The translations under genes were made by a program, and so were the position numbers. A stretch of DNA of 64,000 bases, from the NCBI GenBank assembly GCA_963667205.1, contig OY762959.1, positions 868,001 to 932,000 of the forward strand, given 5' to 3'. Shown here one piece after another: positions 35,422-43,963 of the stretch; positions within the stretch are counted from its first letter, which is position 1, and each line of letters starts with the position of its first letter. This stretch comes from CF-162 sp963667205. GTDB taxonomy: Bacteria; Chloroflexota; Dehalococcoidia; SM23-28-2; RBG-16-64-32. Under the pieces are notes generated by a model. It did no database searches. It had not been told where the DNA came from and saw only the letters and a list, made by a program, of their open reading frames with translations.

Positions 35422-36390
35422 TCAGGAATCTCCGTAAGCGTGCTCAGGGCGGGTCAGCGCCCATACAAGTGAGAACACTAGCATGGCCCACACGGCAGAC
35501 GCTAGAGCGAGGTGAACGATGCGCACCCACGTCGCCAGATCGAGCCAGATGTTGGCCGCGCCGAAGAGCGACTGGGCGACGTAGACAGCGAAAGCCGCCG
35601 ACAGTCCCCAGATGATGGCCGACGAAGCGCGGCGGCGATAAGCGACGATGAGCGCCCCCGCCACGACGACGCCGACGAGGCCCGCGGCGACGCGGTGCAC
35701 GTAGTGCAAGTGCCCCGCCTCGCTGTCCGCCGGCACGAGTTTGCCGTCGAAGAGCGGCCAGTCGGGATAGGCGAGACCGGCGTCCGTCTGGGAGACGAAG
35801 GCGCCGAGGATAATCACGGCGTAGACGCCGGCAAGGCCGATCATGGACAGCGGCGCCAGCTTCGAGAGCGACGGACGCTCGTCGGTCCAGGCGCTGGCCA
35901 CGATGAAGATCAGCAGCGAGATCAGCGCAAGGGCGATCGAGAGGTGGATGGCGACGACGCCGGCAGCGGTCTCTGTGCCGACGGTGATACCGCCGACGAT
36001 AACCTGGGCCGCCAGCAGGATCACGGTCAGCACGGCCGCCCACTTCATCGCCACACGGTGTCTGTAAAGGCGCCACACCTGCAGGACCATGCCGAGGATC
36101 ATGAAGCCGACGAGCGAGGCGACCAGCCGGTGTGAGAACTCGATCAGCACCTTCGTCTCCGCCGGGGGGATCACCTGCCCGTGGCAGAGCGGCCAGTCGG
36201 GACAGGCGGTACCGGAGTCGGTTGCGCGGACGACGCCGCCGAGGACGATCAGGCCGTAAGTCGCGAGAACGGTGATCGGGCCGAGGAGACGCAGGTCGAG
36301 CAAGCGCGAGGCGTACTGCCTCAATGCGCCGCCAGCGGCGTGGCGCCCTCGCGCGGCGGTCGAACTCTCGATCATTGTGTGGAATATCAC
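35422..36390 (-). CDS. ctaA: Haem A synthase
   Basis: 322 residues, eight helices in two similar halves, each with ACPDWPLCHG or AYPDWPLFDG and a haem-binding His (FSHRLVASL, YVHRVAAGL). The first half has the Cys pair of bacterial CtaA, the second lacks it. It converts haem O to haem A. First gene of the cta cluster. GTG start at 36390 or ATG at 36375. Confidence 0.92.
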   Translation of the reverse strand: MIFHTMIESSTAARGRHAAGGALRQYASRLLDLRLLGPITVLATYGLIVLGGVVRATDSGTACPDWPLCHGQVIPPAETKVLIEFSHRLVASLVGFMILGMVLQVWRLYRHRVAMKWAAVLTVILLAAQVIVGGITVGTETAAGVVAIHLSIALALISLLIFIVASAWTDERPSLSKLAPLSMIGLAGVYAVIILGAFVSQTDAGLAYPDWPLFDGKLVPADSEAGHLHYVHRVAAGLVGVVVAGALIVAYRRRASSAIIWGLSAAFAVYVAQSLFGAANIWLDLATWVRIVHLALASAVWAMLVFSLVWALTRPEHAYGDS

Positions 36391-36475
36391 AAAGGCCGGC
36401 GGCTCTTGTCAAGGCGAGGGCGCTCTACCCTTGCCCTTAGCCACCTTCCCTACGATACTTCCATCTGAACGACCG

Positions 36476-37111
36476 ATGAGCGACGAACAAGAGACAACCG
36501 CTGACGAGGCCGGCCCCGTCGATAAGGCGACGGCCGGGATCAAGGACAACCTGCCGAAGAGCCTGCTGCTCTCAGACGTAGTGGGCGAGCCGCCGGCGCC
36601 GGGACAGGCCGCGGCCTACGTCCCGCCGACGACGCCGCTGCGCACGGAGTCACGTCAGCTGATCCACGACCGCGCGCTCAACGATATCGTGCGGCTGCGC
36701 TTCGGCTTCCCGACGGAGAAGTACCCGGACTACAAGCCGTACGTGAACCATCCCTTACGCGCGATGGGCGTGGAGATGGAAGGCGGCCTTGTCGCCTACC
36801 CGGATATCGTCGTCGTGCAGCACCCCGAGAACAACTGCAAGATCGTGGCTGAGGTGGAGACGAACGAGACGGTTCGCGAGGCGGTGGCGCGATTTGAGTG
36901 GCTGCCGTACGCGGACCTGGCGCCGCTCTACCTCTACGTGCCCGTCGGCAAGGGCGACGAGGCGCTGGGGCTCTGCCGTCAGCTGGACATCCCGGTCGTC
37001 GGCGTTCGCACGTGGCGCTACATCGCCGGCTACGACGAACCGGAGATCAACGATCACTACGAGGTCCCCAGCGGGCCCGAAGACCTGCTGCCGCGCGCGC
37101 TGCGCGGCTAG
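36476..37111 (+). CDS. Unknown protein with PD-(D/E)xK nuclease-like pattern
   Basis: 211 residues from ATG 36476; an upstream extension to 36272 would cross the ctaA 5-prime region and looks non-coding. The middle holds GGLVAYPDIVVVQH, then CKIVAEVETNETV, where a PD followed by ExE in two beta strands recalls the restriction-endonuclease-like fold. The C-terminus, with LYLYVPVG and VVGVRTWRYI, fits the core of that fold. No catalytic Lys follows the Glu. The function is unknown. Confidence 0.65.
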   Translation: MSDEQETTADEAGPVDKATAGIKDNLPKSLLLSDVVGEPPAPGQAAAYVPPTTPLRTESRQLIHDRALNDIVRLRFGFPTEKYPDYKPYVNHPLRAMGVEMEGGLVAYPDIVVVQHPENNCKIVAEVETNETVREAVARFEWLPYADLAPLYLYVPVGKGDEALGLCRQLDIPVVGVRTWRYIAGYDEPEINDHYEVPSGPEDLLPRALRG

Positions 37112-37281
37112 GCCTCACTCCCTCATTCGCGGGCAAGAAGAACCGGCTGCAGAAGAGCCAGTTCGCCAGCCACATCGCCCGTTACCGGGACGCGCCCATC
37201 TACAGCCGGTTGGAGCAACGACGCCCAATCGCTGCATTGGGTGATACGACGGAGCGGGCGCTGCGGGTTTCGCCGGGCCGG
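37112..37281. other. Intergenic region, no gene seen
   Basis: Convergent gap between two genes. It holds a small hairpin CCCAAT...ATTGGG near 37227, but no T-tract, so no terminator is claimed. No tRNA or other RNA fold recognised. Confidence 0.4.
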
Positions 37282-38076
37282 TCAGTCCTTGACGGACTCG
37301 ACGCGCAGCTTCATGATGCCGGCGGGCGCTTCGACCTCGATCACGTCGCCGGCGACGCAGTCGATCAAGGCCTTGCCCACGGGCGATACGCTGGAGATCT
37401 TACCGTCGGTGGCGTTGGCCTCGGTCGGGCCGACGATGGAATACTGCGTTTCGCGCCCGGAGCCGAGGTTGGTCACGGTGACGCTGCAGCCGACTCGCAC
37501 GCGGCCAGTGCCGCTGCCGCGTGCGATCACGGCCCGCTTGAGCATCTCCTCGACGTCGCGTACGCGGGCCTCGATGTGGCCCTGCTCGTCCTTCGCCGCA
37601 TCGAGCGGGGAGTTCTCACGGAAGTCTTTATCCTGCATCGCCCTGCGGATGTCCGCGCGAACGGCGATCCGTTGCTCCTTCAGCGATTCCAACTCGGCCT
37701 GCAGAGCGTCCACGCCTTGCCTCGTCAGCTCGACGTCGTCTGCCCCTGATGAAGAGGCCCTCTGGTTCGCCTTCTTCGCCCGGGTCGTTTTCTTCAGGCG
37801 CAGGTGAGGACCGAGGTTCTGTTCCAGCACTCCCTGCTTCTGAAGATAGACGAAAAAGCCCCGCACCTGGGCGGCGCGCCGGGACGTCTCAGGCGTCGAG
37901 GGGCCCATCGCCTCAGCGTAGGTGGCGACGTCGTGGCCACGTATGGCGACGAGCGGCTTTTCGGTGCCGTACCAGCGGCTGAGGCGGTCGAGTTCGGCGA
38001 GCGCTGCCTGCCGGGCAGCGCCCTTCACGGTATCGATGTAAGAGGCGACGGCTTCACCCAAGGTAATTTCGGTCAC
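37282..38076 (-). CDS. greA: GreA-type transcription elongation factor with extra N-terminal helical domain
   Basis: 264 residues against about 158 for GreA. The C-terminal 150 residues are GreA: coiled coil with LTRQGVDALQAELESLKEQRI and a globular domain with SIVGPTEANATDGKISSVSPVGKALI. The first 90 residues (ITLGEAVASYIDTVKGAARQ...TPETSRRAAQVRGFFVYLQKQG) resemble the SAM-like core-binding domain of tyrosine recombinases, with a Lys-rich linker after it. The catalytic acidic tip reads FRENSPLDAAKD. It rescues stalled RNA polymerase. The start GTG follows TAGAAT by eight bases. Confidence 0.82.
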   Translation of the reverse strand: MTEITLGEAVASYIDTVKGAARQAALAELDRLSRWYGTEKPLVAIRGHDVATYAEAMGPSTPETSRRAAQVRGFFVYLQKQGVLEQNLGPHLRLKKTTRAKKANQRASSSGADDVELTRQGVDALQAELESLKEQRIAVRADIRRAMQDKDFRENSPLDAAKDEQGHIEARVRDVEEMLKRAVIARGSGTGRVRVGCSVTVTNLGSGRETQYSIVGPTEANATDGKISSVSPVGKALIDCVAGDVIEVEAPAGIMKLRVESVKD

Positions 38077-38126
38077 GGCTCCGCATTCTAGGAACGGGCG
38101 CGCCGAAATGTCAACGTGGCGGCTGT

Positions 38127-39059
38127 TTACGGGAGGAAGCCGGGAGGCGCGCGGTTGTCGGCGGTGGCAGTCGGCGTCGACTGCGCGGGCGGCGCCGTGG
38201 GCGTCGGCGCCACGGTCGGCTCGTTACCGCCGTCAGTCGGCGCGGGCGTCGGCTCGGCCGGAGCGTCAGTAGGCTCGACGGGCGGATCTGTCGGCTCCGG
38301 CGTCGCATCGCCGACAACGATCGGGTCCGGCAGGTCGAAGCCGATCGCCTCAGCGATGCCGCGCGTCGCCGTGTCGATCGCGTCGATGACAGCCTGGTCC
38401 TCAATGACCCCGGCGCTGTCACCGGTTGCCGAGGCAAGTATGTAGAGCGTATCGGACAAGATCGCTTCAAACTCGACCGTGCTCTCTTGCAACTCCTCAG
38501 AAGAAGCGCCCGCGAGCTGGTCGAATAGCGCCGAGATCTCGCTGAGGTCGGCGGACTGAACGCGGCCACCGCCTTGAATCTGCTCCGTGACGGAGTCGAC
38601 CCGGCTTCCCAGGTTGAAGACGACAGTCTGTTCTGCCGGCGGTTCCGCCGGGTTGATGACTGAGATGCCTTTTTCGTTGCTGCCCACGTTGATGCCGCCG
38701 ACCGTGATCGCCACGACGGCGATGGCGACGGCCGCCGTTGCCGCGAAGCCACCGAGGACGGGCTTGCGGAAGAGACCGGCCAGCCAGCCGCGCCTCTCGA
38801 AGCTGCCTTCGAGGTGGCGGAGGTTGCGGCGCGCGGCAGCATCAGCGAGGAAGCGGCTGCGGACGCGCTGCTGAACGGCGGCGGGAGGCGTGTAAGACTG
38901 GAAGCTCTCCGAGATGCTGAGGGCGGTACGCAGCAGCGGCCCGAGCTCTTCGGCCTGGGCCGGGTAGAGCGCGAGCGACTGCGCAAGGCTCCGGCGCCCG
39001 GTCAGGCCGGCCTCGATGCACTCCTCTAGTATCTCGTTAAGCCTTTTCACTCTTCTCAT
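38127..39059 (-). CDS. DUF5667-type putative anti-sigma / membrane regulator
   Basis: 310 residues. N-terminal helical domain (RLNEILEECIEAGLTGRRSLAQSLALYP), one membrane helix at about 100-120, an extracytoplasmic helical DUF5667-like part and a 60-residue Thr/Pro/Ala-rich tail. The start overlaps the sigma gene stop by 23 bases, so it probably controls that sigma factor as in other sigma/DUF5667 pairs. Family call is moderate. Confidence 0.65.
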   Translation of the reverse strand: MRRVKRLNEILEECIEAGLTGRRSLAQSLALYPAQAEELGPLLRTALSISESFQSYTPPAAVQQRVRSRFLADAAARRNLRHLEGSFERRGWLAGLFRKPVLGGFAATAAVAIAVVAITVGGINVGSNEKGISVINPAEPPAEQTVVFNLGSRVDSVTEQIQGGGRVQSADLSEISALFDQLAGASSEELQESTVEFEAILSDTLYILASATGDSAGVIEDQAVIDAIDTATRGIAEAIGFDLPDPIVVGDATPEPTDPPVEPTDAPAEPTPAPTDGGNEPTVAPTPTAPPAQSTPTATADNRAPPGFLP

Positions 39060-39636
39060 ACACCTTGCGTCTGGGCTGCTTTTGGGGCTGCCCCATCATC
39101 TCTCTTAGTTTTTTAATCGCCTTGTGTTGTATGACCTTTACGTTGCCTTCTCCCTTACCCATTGCACGAGCGGTCTCCGCAACCGTGAGACCTGCGGCGA
39201 ACCGCAGGGAGATCACTTGCCGCTGAGCGTCCGGCAGGCTTTTCGCCGCCTTCATCACCTCACTCAAGGCCACGCGGCTCTCGACGAGCTCTTCGGGCCC
39301 TGCTGTGTCGATCGGCATGCCGTCGTTCAGCTGGCTGGACCGGCCCCTGGCGGTTTCCTTCCGTCGCTGGCTGATGACCGCGTTGTGTGCGATGCGGAAC
39401 AGCCAGGCTGAGAAGGGTGCTTCGCGATGCTGGAAGCGTTTGATCGCCTCCAGCACACGCATGAAGACTTCTTCCGTCAGGTCCTCGGCGTCGTATGTGT
39501 TGCCCGTGCGGGCAAGTATGTAACGGTACAGCCGAGGGAAATAGGACTGATATAGCTCTGACAGCGCGGCCTGGTCGCCAGCCTTGGCCGCGTCTACGAG
39601 TAGACGTTCGGCCTGAGCATCGCTATTAGGGCTCAC
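39037..39636 (-). CDS. ECF-type RNA polymerase sigma factor
   Basis: 199 residues. Region 2 reads TYDAEDLTEEVFMRVLEAIKRF; region 4 ISLRFAAGLTVAETARAMGKGEGNVKVIQHKAI. Paired with a membrane regulator. Divergent from a sortase, so it may govern surface protein attachment. ATG or GTG start within 3 bases of the region end; AT-rich leader upstream. Confidence 0.87.
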   Translation of the reverse strand: MSPNSDAQAERLLVDAAKAGDQAALSELYQSYFPRLYRYILARTGNTYDAEDLTEEVFMRVLEAIKRFQHREAPFSAWLFRIAHNAVISQRRKETARGRSSQLNDGMPIDTAGPEELVESRVALSEVMKAAKSLPDAQRQVISLRFAAGLTVAETARAMGKGEGNVKVIQHKAIKKLREMMGQPQKQPRRKVYEKSEKA

Positions 39637-39825
39637 TGGGCAATCCTCCCATTAAGCCCCCCAAAGTGGCTTGAGTGGCGGTTGCCCGTGTATCTTACCC
39701 TATTTTCCCCGTCACCCGGTGAAACGCAGCCTGTTGTGGAAAAGTTACCTCGATCGCGAATAAATTCCGAGTCTCGGCCGCTTTGGCGCTCGTATTTTAC
39801 GTTGTGTTCACGGAGACTCAATTGC

Positions 39826-39831
39826 TATCCT
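39826..39831 (+). promoter_or_regulatory. Leaderless-type -10 element for the sortase gene
   Basis: TATCCT, six bases, then GTG at 39838. It decides the sortase start. Confidence 0.45.
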
Positions 39832-39837
39832 CTGCCT

Positions 39838-40581
39838 GTGAAGGTTACTCGAATGCTCAGTGGTAGGCGTCGCTTGCTGCTGGGCATCGGCCTCGGCGCG
39901 GCGTCCGCCGCGGCGCTCGTCGTCGCTATCGCCGTCATCATCTCCGGCATCGGCGGTGATGACCTCGGCCTTCCCGCTGAGGGCTCACTGGCCGAGATTC
40001 TGGAGGAGGACGCGCCGCCTGACGACGGAGCGCCTGTCGACGACGGCCCCATCGAGACCGTCTCGGTTCCCCAGGGCCCCCTGCCTCTTCGCGTTGACAT
40101 ACCCGGCATCTACATCGACGCTCCGGTCATCACTCTGGGACTCGGCGCCGGCGCCATTCCCGACGTGCCCCAGCGCCCCGACCAGATCGCCTGGTACAAC
40201 TTTAGCGCAACTCCGGGTCAAAACAACAACGCCGTCTTCAGCGGACATGTTGATTGGCAGACACCACGGGGAGACCCGATCCCCGGCGTCTTCTACCGTC
40301 TGCGCGAGCTCCGCATCGGCGACACGATCACCGTGACGCTGGAGACCGAAGAGGTTCTTGAGTACCAGGTGACTGGAAATGTGGCCACTTCCTACGACGA
40401 CCCCAACGTTGTGCGGTCGATGGACCCGACGATTCGCGATGTCATCACTCTCATCACCTGCGGCGGCTCGTGGGAGTACGACCCGTCGAAGGATAACGGC
40501 GGCAACTACAGTCATCGCGTCGTCGTGCGCGCTGAGCGCGTAGAGTCCGCCGCGGCGGCGGCCGTTCCGCCTACCGAATAG
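39838..40581 (+). CDS. Sortase (class E/F-like transpeptidase)
   Basis: 247 residues: N-terminal signal anchor (about 11-40), acidic linker, then the sortase barrel. Catalytic His in NNAVFSGHVDW, Cys in ITLITCGGSW and Arg in YSHRVVVRA. It attaches surface proteins to the cell wall or to each other, which suggests a monoderm-like envelope. The CAP protein on the opposite strand ends inside its last 11 bases. No LPXTG protein recognised in the window. Confidence 0.85.
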   Translation: MKVTRMLSGRRRLLLGIGLGAASAAALVVAIAVIISGIGGDDLGLPAEGSLAEILEEDAPPDDGAPVDDGPIETVSVPQGPLPLRVDIPGIYIDAPVITLGLGAGAIPDVPQRPDQIAWYNFSATPGQNNNAVFSGHVDWQTPRGDPIPGVFYRLRELRIGDTITVTLETEEVLEYQVTGNVATSYDDPNVVRSMDPTIRDVITLITCGGSWEYDPSKDNGGNYSHRVVVRAERVESAAAAAVPPTE

Positions 40582-41539
40582 CCGGAGCGAGGACGAACGT
40601 GCGGCGCCCGCTGTCGGGGGCGTCCCAGCGGTCGCTGAGCGTTCCCAGCGAGCGCCACCAGGAAGCGCTAAAGTCCGGCGGCGCGGCCGCCTTGATTTCG
40701 GGCGTTGGTGTCGTAACGGGCGTGTTCGCGGGCCTGCTCTCCGATGTCGGCTCTGCTGTTGGCGCCGTAGTTGGCGCCGTCGTCGGGGCCGCTGTCGGGG
40801 CCGCGGTGTGCACAGGAGCGGGCGGCGCGAGTGGCGCCGGCAAGTCGACAGGCTCCTGAACGGTGTCCTGCACGACCGGCGCGGCGGTCGGCGTCGGCTG
40901 CGGGACGGCGGTCGGGGCCGGTGGCGGTGGTAGCGGCGGCGCGGTGTGCCCGCCGAACTCCGCCGCCCAGTACCAGCCGAAGCTCGAACTGGCGTCGAAG
41001 TAGCGCGCGATGCCGATCACCGCGTAGTGCTCGCCCAGCATGTTGGAGTCGTGACCGGGCGACCCCGTCCACATCTCGAACGATGCCTGCGCGCCTTCCG
41101 TTCCGGCAACCAGGTTCTCGCCCCGCCAGGTGTTGTAGGCGTAGCCCATCTGGTCCATGCGCAAGAACGGGTCGCGGCCCAGCGAGTCGGTGTGGCTGAA
41201 GTAGTCGTTCGACGCCATGTCGCCGGCCATCCAGAGCGCGACTTCGTTGAGCTCAGAATCGAGGGCCAGTGTCCCGAGGCCGTGCGCCGAGCGATAATCA
41301 TTGATGATGCTGAGAAACGCTTGCTCCTCGGAATCAAGCGCCTTCGCCGCCCGCGTGTCGATCGCGAACAGCGCGGCCACGGCCAGAGCCGCCAGCAGCG
41401 GTATTACCGCGCAAAAGCGAGCAATCGCGGGCCATTGGTGGCTCGATATGGTCTCTCGGGGTCGTATTTTGCCCTCTACCGGGGCTATGAGCTTGCGCAA
41501 CTTGCGTGGGGCCGTGCGCTTGCCACTGTCCTCAGACAC
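40571..41539 (-). CDS. CAP (SCP/PR1) domain secreted protein
   Basis: 322 residues: basic cytoplasmic N-terminus, membrane anchor about 40-63, then a CAP domain with LSIINDYRSAHGLGTLALDSELNEVALWMAGDMASNDYFSHTD and SPGHDSNMLG. A long Pro/Thr/Ala-rich tail (AAPTAAPTTAPTTAPT) follows and ends in a short Trp-containing segment. CAP domains bind lipids or act as hydrolases; role unknown here. Confidence 0.83.
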   Translation of the reverse strand: MSEDSGKRTAPRKLRKLIAPVEGKIRPRETISSHQWPAIARFCAVIPLLAALAVAALFAIDTRAAKALDSEEQAFLSIINDYRSAHGLGTLALDSELNEVALWMAGDMASNDYFSHTDSLGRDPFLRMDQMGYAYNTWRGENLVAGTEGAQASFEMWTGSPGHDSNMLGEHYAVIGIARYFDASSSFGWYWAAEFGGHTAPPLPPPPAPTAVPQPTPTAAPVVQDTVQEPVDLPAPLAPPAPVHTAAPTAAPTTAPTTAPTAEPTSESRPANTPVTTPTPEIKAAAPPDFSASWWRSLGTLSDRWDAPDSGRRTFVLAPAIR

Positions 41540-41577
41540 TCAATGGGCAAGATGACCCCTGTCTGGCGTCGTTACGA

Positions 41578-42291
41578 ATGGACACTCTGAGCTCAGTGTT
41601 GAAACGGTTAAGCATTCGTCTGGGGCCGGAGAAGGCCGCTGTCCTCGCCGGCTACGCGGCGATGATCCGCGCCGATCGTGATCGCGCCGCGCTCGTCTCC
41701 CGCCAGAGCGTTGATGCGATCGAAGGACGGCACTTCGCCGAGTCGTTCGCGCTGCTCTGCGCGCTGGAGGAGCGCGGCCTGCTCCGGTCACCTGCGCTCG
41801 ACATCGGCAGCGGCGCCGGCCTGCCGGGGCTGCCGGTCAAGATCGCCCGCCCGGAGCTGCGCCTGACGCTGCTCGAGCCGAACGAGAAGAAGGCGGCGTT
41901 CTTGCGGCGGGTGATCGCTGAGCTGTCGCTCGAAGGTGCCGACGTCGTGGCCGCGCGCGCAGAGGAAGCCGGCCGGGCGCCGGAGCACCGTGAGACGTAC
42001 GCGCTGGTGCTGGCGCGGGCGGTGGCTCCACTGCCAGTGCTGGCTGAGCTGGCGCTGCCCTTCCTGGCGGTCGGTGGAGTGCTCGCGGCGCCGAAAGGCA
42101 GCGCCGCGCTGAGGGAGATCCGCGAGGCTCAGGCGGCGCTTACGCAGCTGGGCGGCGTGGTCGAGGAAACGGTGCGGCTGGAGGAGCCGGCAGAAGGACG
42201 GCCGCCGACGTTGGTGATTGTGCGCAAGACGGGCGAGACGCCGGAGCGCTACCCGCGACGGCCCGGGATTCCGCGCAAGCGCCCGCTATAA
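41578..42291 (+). CDS. rsmG: 16S rRNA (guanine527-N7)-methyltransferase
   Basis: 237 residues: SAM-binding motif I DIGSGAGLPGLPVKIA, motif II LLEPNEKKAAFLRRV and VVAARAEEAG. It methylates G527 of 16S rRNA. Longer in-frame extension to 41506 overlaps the CAP promoter and lacks similarity, so ATG 41578 was chosen. Confidence 0.92.
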   Translation: MDTLSSVLKRLSIRLGPEKAAVLAGYAAMIRADRDRAALVSRQSVDAIEGRHFAESFALLCALEERGLLRSPALDIGSGAGLPGLPVKIARPELRLTLLEPNEKKAAFLRRVIAELSLEGADVVAARAEEAGRAPEHRETYALVLARAVAPLPVLAELALPFLAVGGVLAAPKGSAALREIREAQAALTQLGGVVEETVRLEEPAEGRPPTLVIVRKTGETPERYPRRPGIPRKRPL

Positions 42292-42348
42292 CGATCTGAG
42301 GGGTATTCAAGCGCTCGTCGGTGATACAATGGCGGCAATCTACCACTT

Positions 42349-42987
42349 ATGACGCGACTTACCAGGCGATCCGCGATCGGAAGCGATGGCGCGCAGACGA
42401 TGGGCTGGCTCGGCCGCCTCGTCAGACTCGACTACACCGTTTTCGCGGAGCTTCGCAGCGATCGTTCGGCGACGCCAACCGCGCTCTTCATCGTCCTCGC
42501 CTCGGGCGTGATCGCCGGCCTGGGCACCTGGCTATGGGCGCTGCAGCACGACGAGTTCAGCGGCCTTGACGTCATGGAAGTGCTACTCAAGGCAGTCATC
42601 ATCGGCAGCATTGTGCAGACGGCGGTCTGGTTCACGTGGGTCTACATCACGTACATGCTCGCGGCGCGCGTCTTCGGCTCCGTGGTCCTCTTTGGCGAGC
42701 TGATGCGCGTCATGGGCTTCGCCTTCTCCCCGGTCGCGCTCGGAGTGCTGATCGGGATCGCTCCCCTGGCGATACCGCTGGGGCTGCTGGCTTTCGGCAT
42801 CGCGCTGATGCTGACGACGGCGGCGGTGGAGCAAGCGGCCGAGATCGAGCCGCGGCAGGCGACGCTCGCCACACTCGGGGGGTTCGCCGTGTTCCTCATC
42901 TTCATGGGCGCCTTCGCGAACGTTATGGAAGTCGCAACGTTCGGCGGGCTGGCGCCCGGTATCCTCTTCTTCTCGCTCGACCTCTAG
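42349..42987 (+). CDS. Yip1-like multi-pass membrane protein
   Basis: 212 residues, five hydrophobic helices after a basic N-terminus. The layout WLGRLVRLDYTVFAELRSDRSAT then helices with ELMRVMGFAFSPVALGVLIGI resembles bacterial Yip1 domains. A TACAAT box lies 21 bases before the ATG. Function unknown. Confidence 0.6.
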   Translation: MTRLTRRSAIGSDGAQTMGWLGRLVRLDYTVFAELRSDRSATPTALFIVLASGVIAGLGTWLWALQHDEFSGLDVMEVLLKAVIIGSIVQTAVWFTWVYITYMLAARVFGSVVLFGELMRVMGFAFSPVALGVLIGIAPLAIPLGLLAFGIALMLTTAAVEQAAEIEPRQATLATLGGFAVFLIFMGAFANVMEVATFGGLAPGILFFSLDL

Positions 42988-43066
42988 GCCGACGCCGCCG
43001 CGCTGCAATAAGCTGGCCCCGTTCAGCCGCGACGACCCGGCTGCCGAAGGAGAGGAGACGCGCCCC

Positions 43067-43951
43067 ATGAAGATCGGACTGCAGATTCCGTACTTTACCT
43101 GGCCCGGAGGCGCCCCGGAACTGGGTGCCAGGCTGGCAAGCATCGCCCGCACAGCCGACGACACCGGCTTCGACTCCGCCTGGGTGATGGACCACTACTT
43201 CCAGATTCCGATGGCCGGCCCCGCCGAAGCAGAGATGCTGGAGGCCTACACCACGCTGGCCTACCTCGCCGCGCAGACGAAGAGGCTGACGCTGGGAACG
43301 ATGGTGACCGGCGTCACGTACCGTCATCCCGGCGTTCTGATCAAGCAGGTGACGGCGCTCGATGTGCTGTCCGGCGGGCGCGCCTGGCTGGTCATCGGCG
43401 CCGCCTGGTTCGACCGCGAGCACGAGGGTCTGGGCGTCCCGTTTCCGCCGCTCAAGGAGCGCTTCGAACGGCTGGAGGAGGCGCTGCAGATCGCCCACCA
43501 GATGTGGGACCCCGACGATAACGGCCCGTTCGAGGGCAAGCACTACCAGCTGAAGGAGACGCTAAACGTGCCGCCGGCTCTCTCCCGGCCGCACCCGCGC
43601 ATCCTCATTGGCGGCACGGGAGAGAAGAAGACGCTGCGCTTCGTCGCCAAGTACGCAGACGCCTGCAACATCCCGGCCATGGCGGGCCCCGACTTCGTCC
43701 GCCAGAAGCTCGACGTCCTGCGCGGCCACTGCGAACGAGAGGGCCGCAACTACGACGAGATCGAGAAGACGGCGCTCGTCATCATGAACCCGGGCGCGAA
43801 CGGGGAGAACGCCGGCGCGCTGGTTGAGCAGTTCGGCAAGCTGGCCGAGGCCGGGGCGCAAACGGTCATCGGAGCGGTGGCCGGCGTCGAAAGCCTGACG
43901 CCGCTGGAGGCGATCGGCAAGGACGTCATCCCGCAGGTGGCGAGCCTCTAG
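43067..43951 (+). CDS. LLM class (F420-dependent type) oxidoreductase
   Basis: 294 residues, luciferase-like TIM barrel: MKIGLQIPYFTW, DSAWVMDHYF, LTLGTMVTGVTYRHPGVLIKQVTALDVLSGGRAWLVIGAAWF. This set is typical of F420-dependent members. Substrate unknown. GGAGAGG-like ribosome site. The exporter follows 12 bases later. Confidence 0.87.
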   Translation: MKIGLQIPYFTWPGGAPELGARLASIARTADDTGFDSAWVMDHYFQIPMAGPAEAEMLEAYTTLAYLAAQTKRLTLGTMVTGVTYRHPGVLIKQVTALDVLSGGRAWLVIGAAWFDREHEGLGVPFPPLKERFERLEEALQIAHQMWDPDDNGPFEGKHYQLKETLNVPPALSRPHPRILIGGTGEKKTLRFVAKYADACNIPAMAGPDFVRQKLDVLRGHCEREGRNYDEIEKTALVIMNPGANGENAGALVEQFGKLAEAGAQTVIGAVAGVESLTPLEAIGKDVIPQVASL

Positions 43952-43963
43952 AGGAGTTTCGCG

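Noticed and set aside
37112..37281. tRNA or other RNA gene
   Set aside because: No T-loop, anticodon stem or acceptor pairing could be drawn.
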